A stretch of 64,000 nucleotides of DNA from Woeseiaceae bacterium (lineage in GTDB: Bacteria > Pseudomonadota > Gammaproteobacteria > Steroidobacterales > Woeseiaceae), in the NCBI GenBank assembly GCA_013043165.1, contig JABDOQ010000046.1, forward strand, positions 1-64,000, given 5' to 3'. A program made the translations under genes and the position numbers. Every line of letters begins with the position of its first letter. Positions within the stretch are counted from its first letter, which is position 1. Below the pieces are notes generated by a model. That model made no database searches. It was not told where the DNA came from and was given only the letters and a program-made list of their open reading frames with translations. This document shows, piece by piece, positions 62,948 through 64,000 of the stretch.

Positions 62948-64000
62948 TCAGGCGATGGGCTCGAACCTCGCCTGGAAAAATCTCAGGTACTCGGGTTCGT
63001 ACACCATCTTCAGGCCGCGGATTTGCTCCCGCCGCTGGTATAGATCTATGACGCACTCGGCGACCACGTCCATGTGCGCCTGCGTATAAACACGCCGCGG
63101 AATGGTTAGCCGCACGAGTTCCAGTCTCGGACGACGATTCTCCCCGGTCACGGGGTCGCGTCCCGCGGAGACATTGCCGCGCTCCATCGAGCGAATACCC
63201 GATTCAATGAACAGCTCGGCAGCCAGCGCCTGCGCCGGATACTCGTCCTGGTCGATGTGCGGTAGAAAGCGCCGCACATCGAGAAATATGGCGTGCGAGC
63301 CAATCGGCTCGACGATTGGCACGCCCGCGGCTTCGAGTTTTTGCCCGAGGTAACGCACCTGCCCGATGCGGGCCGCCATGTGCTCCTCGGTAACCGCTTC
63401 GCGGATACCCTGCGCCATGGCCTCCATATCTCGCCCCGCCATGCCGCCGTAGGTGTGCAGACCTTCGTATACCACTACAAGGTTCTGCGCTTTTTGGTAC
63501 ACCTCGTCATCATTGCAGGCAAAGAACCCGCCGATGTTGACGAGCGCATCCTTCTTGGCTGACATCGTGCAGCCATCGGTCATATCGCAAATTTCGCGGA
63601 GAATCTCGCGCACCGTTTTCCTGGCGTAGCCGTCTTCGCGCTCGCGAATGAACCAGGCGTTCTCGATAGTGCGGGTGGCATCGAGCATGATCGGGATGTC
63701 GTGCTGGTCGCAGTAAAGACGCAGCTCCCGCAAATTTGCCATCGAGAACGGCTGCCCGCCGGCCATATTGACGTTGCCCTCGAGACTTATGTACGGCACA
63801 TGATTGGCGCCGACCTCGTCGACCAGTGCGGCCAGTTTGCGGAGGTCCACGTTGCCTTTGAATTGAAAAGTACTTTCCGGTTCATGTGCCTCGTCGACGA
63901 TTACATCAACGAATATGCCGCCCGCCAGCTCCTGGTGCAGGCGCGTCGTTGTGAAGTACATGTTGCCGGGCACATAGTCGCCTTTCTCTATGAGGATCTT
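62948..64000 (-). CDS. Beta-eliminating lyase, tyrosine phenol-lyase-like, N-terminus outside window
   Basis: About 350 C-terminal residues of a PLP-dependent tetrameric lyase are visible; the frame runs past the window end. The PLP lysine is in MSAKKDALVNIGGF, and DYVPGNMYF, AGGQPFSMAN and VVVYEGLHTYGGMAGRDMEA are common to tryptophanase and tyrosine phenol-lyase. At the specificity positions it reads SMERG (Arg, as in tyrosine phenol-lyase, where tryptophanase has Ile) and LRFFQARF (Phe, where tryptophanase has His). I therefore read it as tyrosine phenol-lyase-like, splitting tyrosine to phenol, pyruvate and ammonia. Its stop is two bases from that of the convergent CBS gene. Confidence 0.85.
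   Translation of the reverse strand, partial: KILIEKGDYVPGNMYFTTTRLHQELAGGIFVDVIVDEAHEPESTFQFKGNVDLRKLAALVDEVGANHVPYISLEGNVNMAGGQPFSMANLRELRLYCDQHDIPIMLDATRTIENAWFIREREDGYARKTVREILREICDMTDGCTMSAKKDALVNIGGFFACNDDEVYQKAQNLVVVYEGLHTYGGMAGRDMEAMAQGIREAVTEEHMAARIGQVRYLGQKLEAAGVPIVEPIGSHAIFLDVRRFLPHIDQDEYPAQALAAELFIESGIRSMERGNVSAGRDPVTGENRRPRLELVRLTIPRRVYTQAHMDVVAECVIDLYQRREQIRGLKMVYEPEYLRFFQARFEPIA

Overview
The window looks like chromosomal DNA of a free-living Gammaproteobacterium with moderately high GC. The core genes point that way: rplU-rpmA-obg, rpsT/murJ/ribF/lspA, gpsA, ispB, feoAB and a Pseudomonas-like fimT-fimU-pilV-pilW-pilX-pilY1-pilE minor-pilin cluster. A marine or sediment lineage (for example Woeseiales or a relative) would fit, but that is inference and no rRNA is present to test it. 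I see no prophage, CRISPR array or complete insertion sequence. The mobile DNA consists of a 212-bp MITE-like element, a 50-bp perfect palindrome and a small duplication next to a tRNA gene.

Layout. 1-5.97 kb: 3' part of an M16-family gene, the MITE, a fumarylacetoacetase-family hydrolase, a haloalkane dehalogenase, a zinc-type CDF exporter, hpt and a deoxynucleoside kinase. 5.96-11.66 kb (minus strand): a tightly packed seven-gene operon. It encodes an ExbB/TolQ/MotA-like channel protein, an ExbD/TolR-like partner, a lipoprotein, two exported proteins of unknown function, a Pro-rich anchored protein with a SPOR-like end and a lytic transglycosylase. I read it as an ion-driven envelope machine not matching any system I can name, and it is the best candidate here for something undescribed. 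11.8-17 kb: feoAB behind a Fur box, an aminotransferase and a DUF418 protein whose stop codon lies inside the palindrome.

17.4-36 kb: one gene encodes a 4790-residue exported protein. It has four beta-helix blocks separated by SdrD/Cna-B-like domains, then DUF11 and Calx-beta modules, an OmpA domain and a predicted C-terminal outer-membrane barrel. It is translationally coupled to a FecR-like protein and a sensor kinase, and is followed by a receiver-GGDEF protein, so the surface protein appears to sit with its own sensing and c-di-GMP output.

36-47.8 kb: amino-acid permease, gpsA, a Cys-rich acidic secreted protein, tRNA-Pro(CGG), a lone E2-type acyltransferase domain, ispB, the L21-L27-Obg operon (L21 has a long histone-like Lys/Ala tail), rpsT, murJ, ribF and lspA, with ileS missing from its usual place. 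47.8-55.4 kb: type IV pilus minor pilins and PilY1. 55.5-64 kb: an Irr-like Fur-family regulator, tRNA-Thr(CGT), an RND efflux pair, a four-gene overlapping operon of two DUF1538 membrane proteins with a PII-like and a CBS-domain protein, and a partial beta-eliminating lyase with tyrosine phenol-lyase signature residues.
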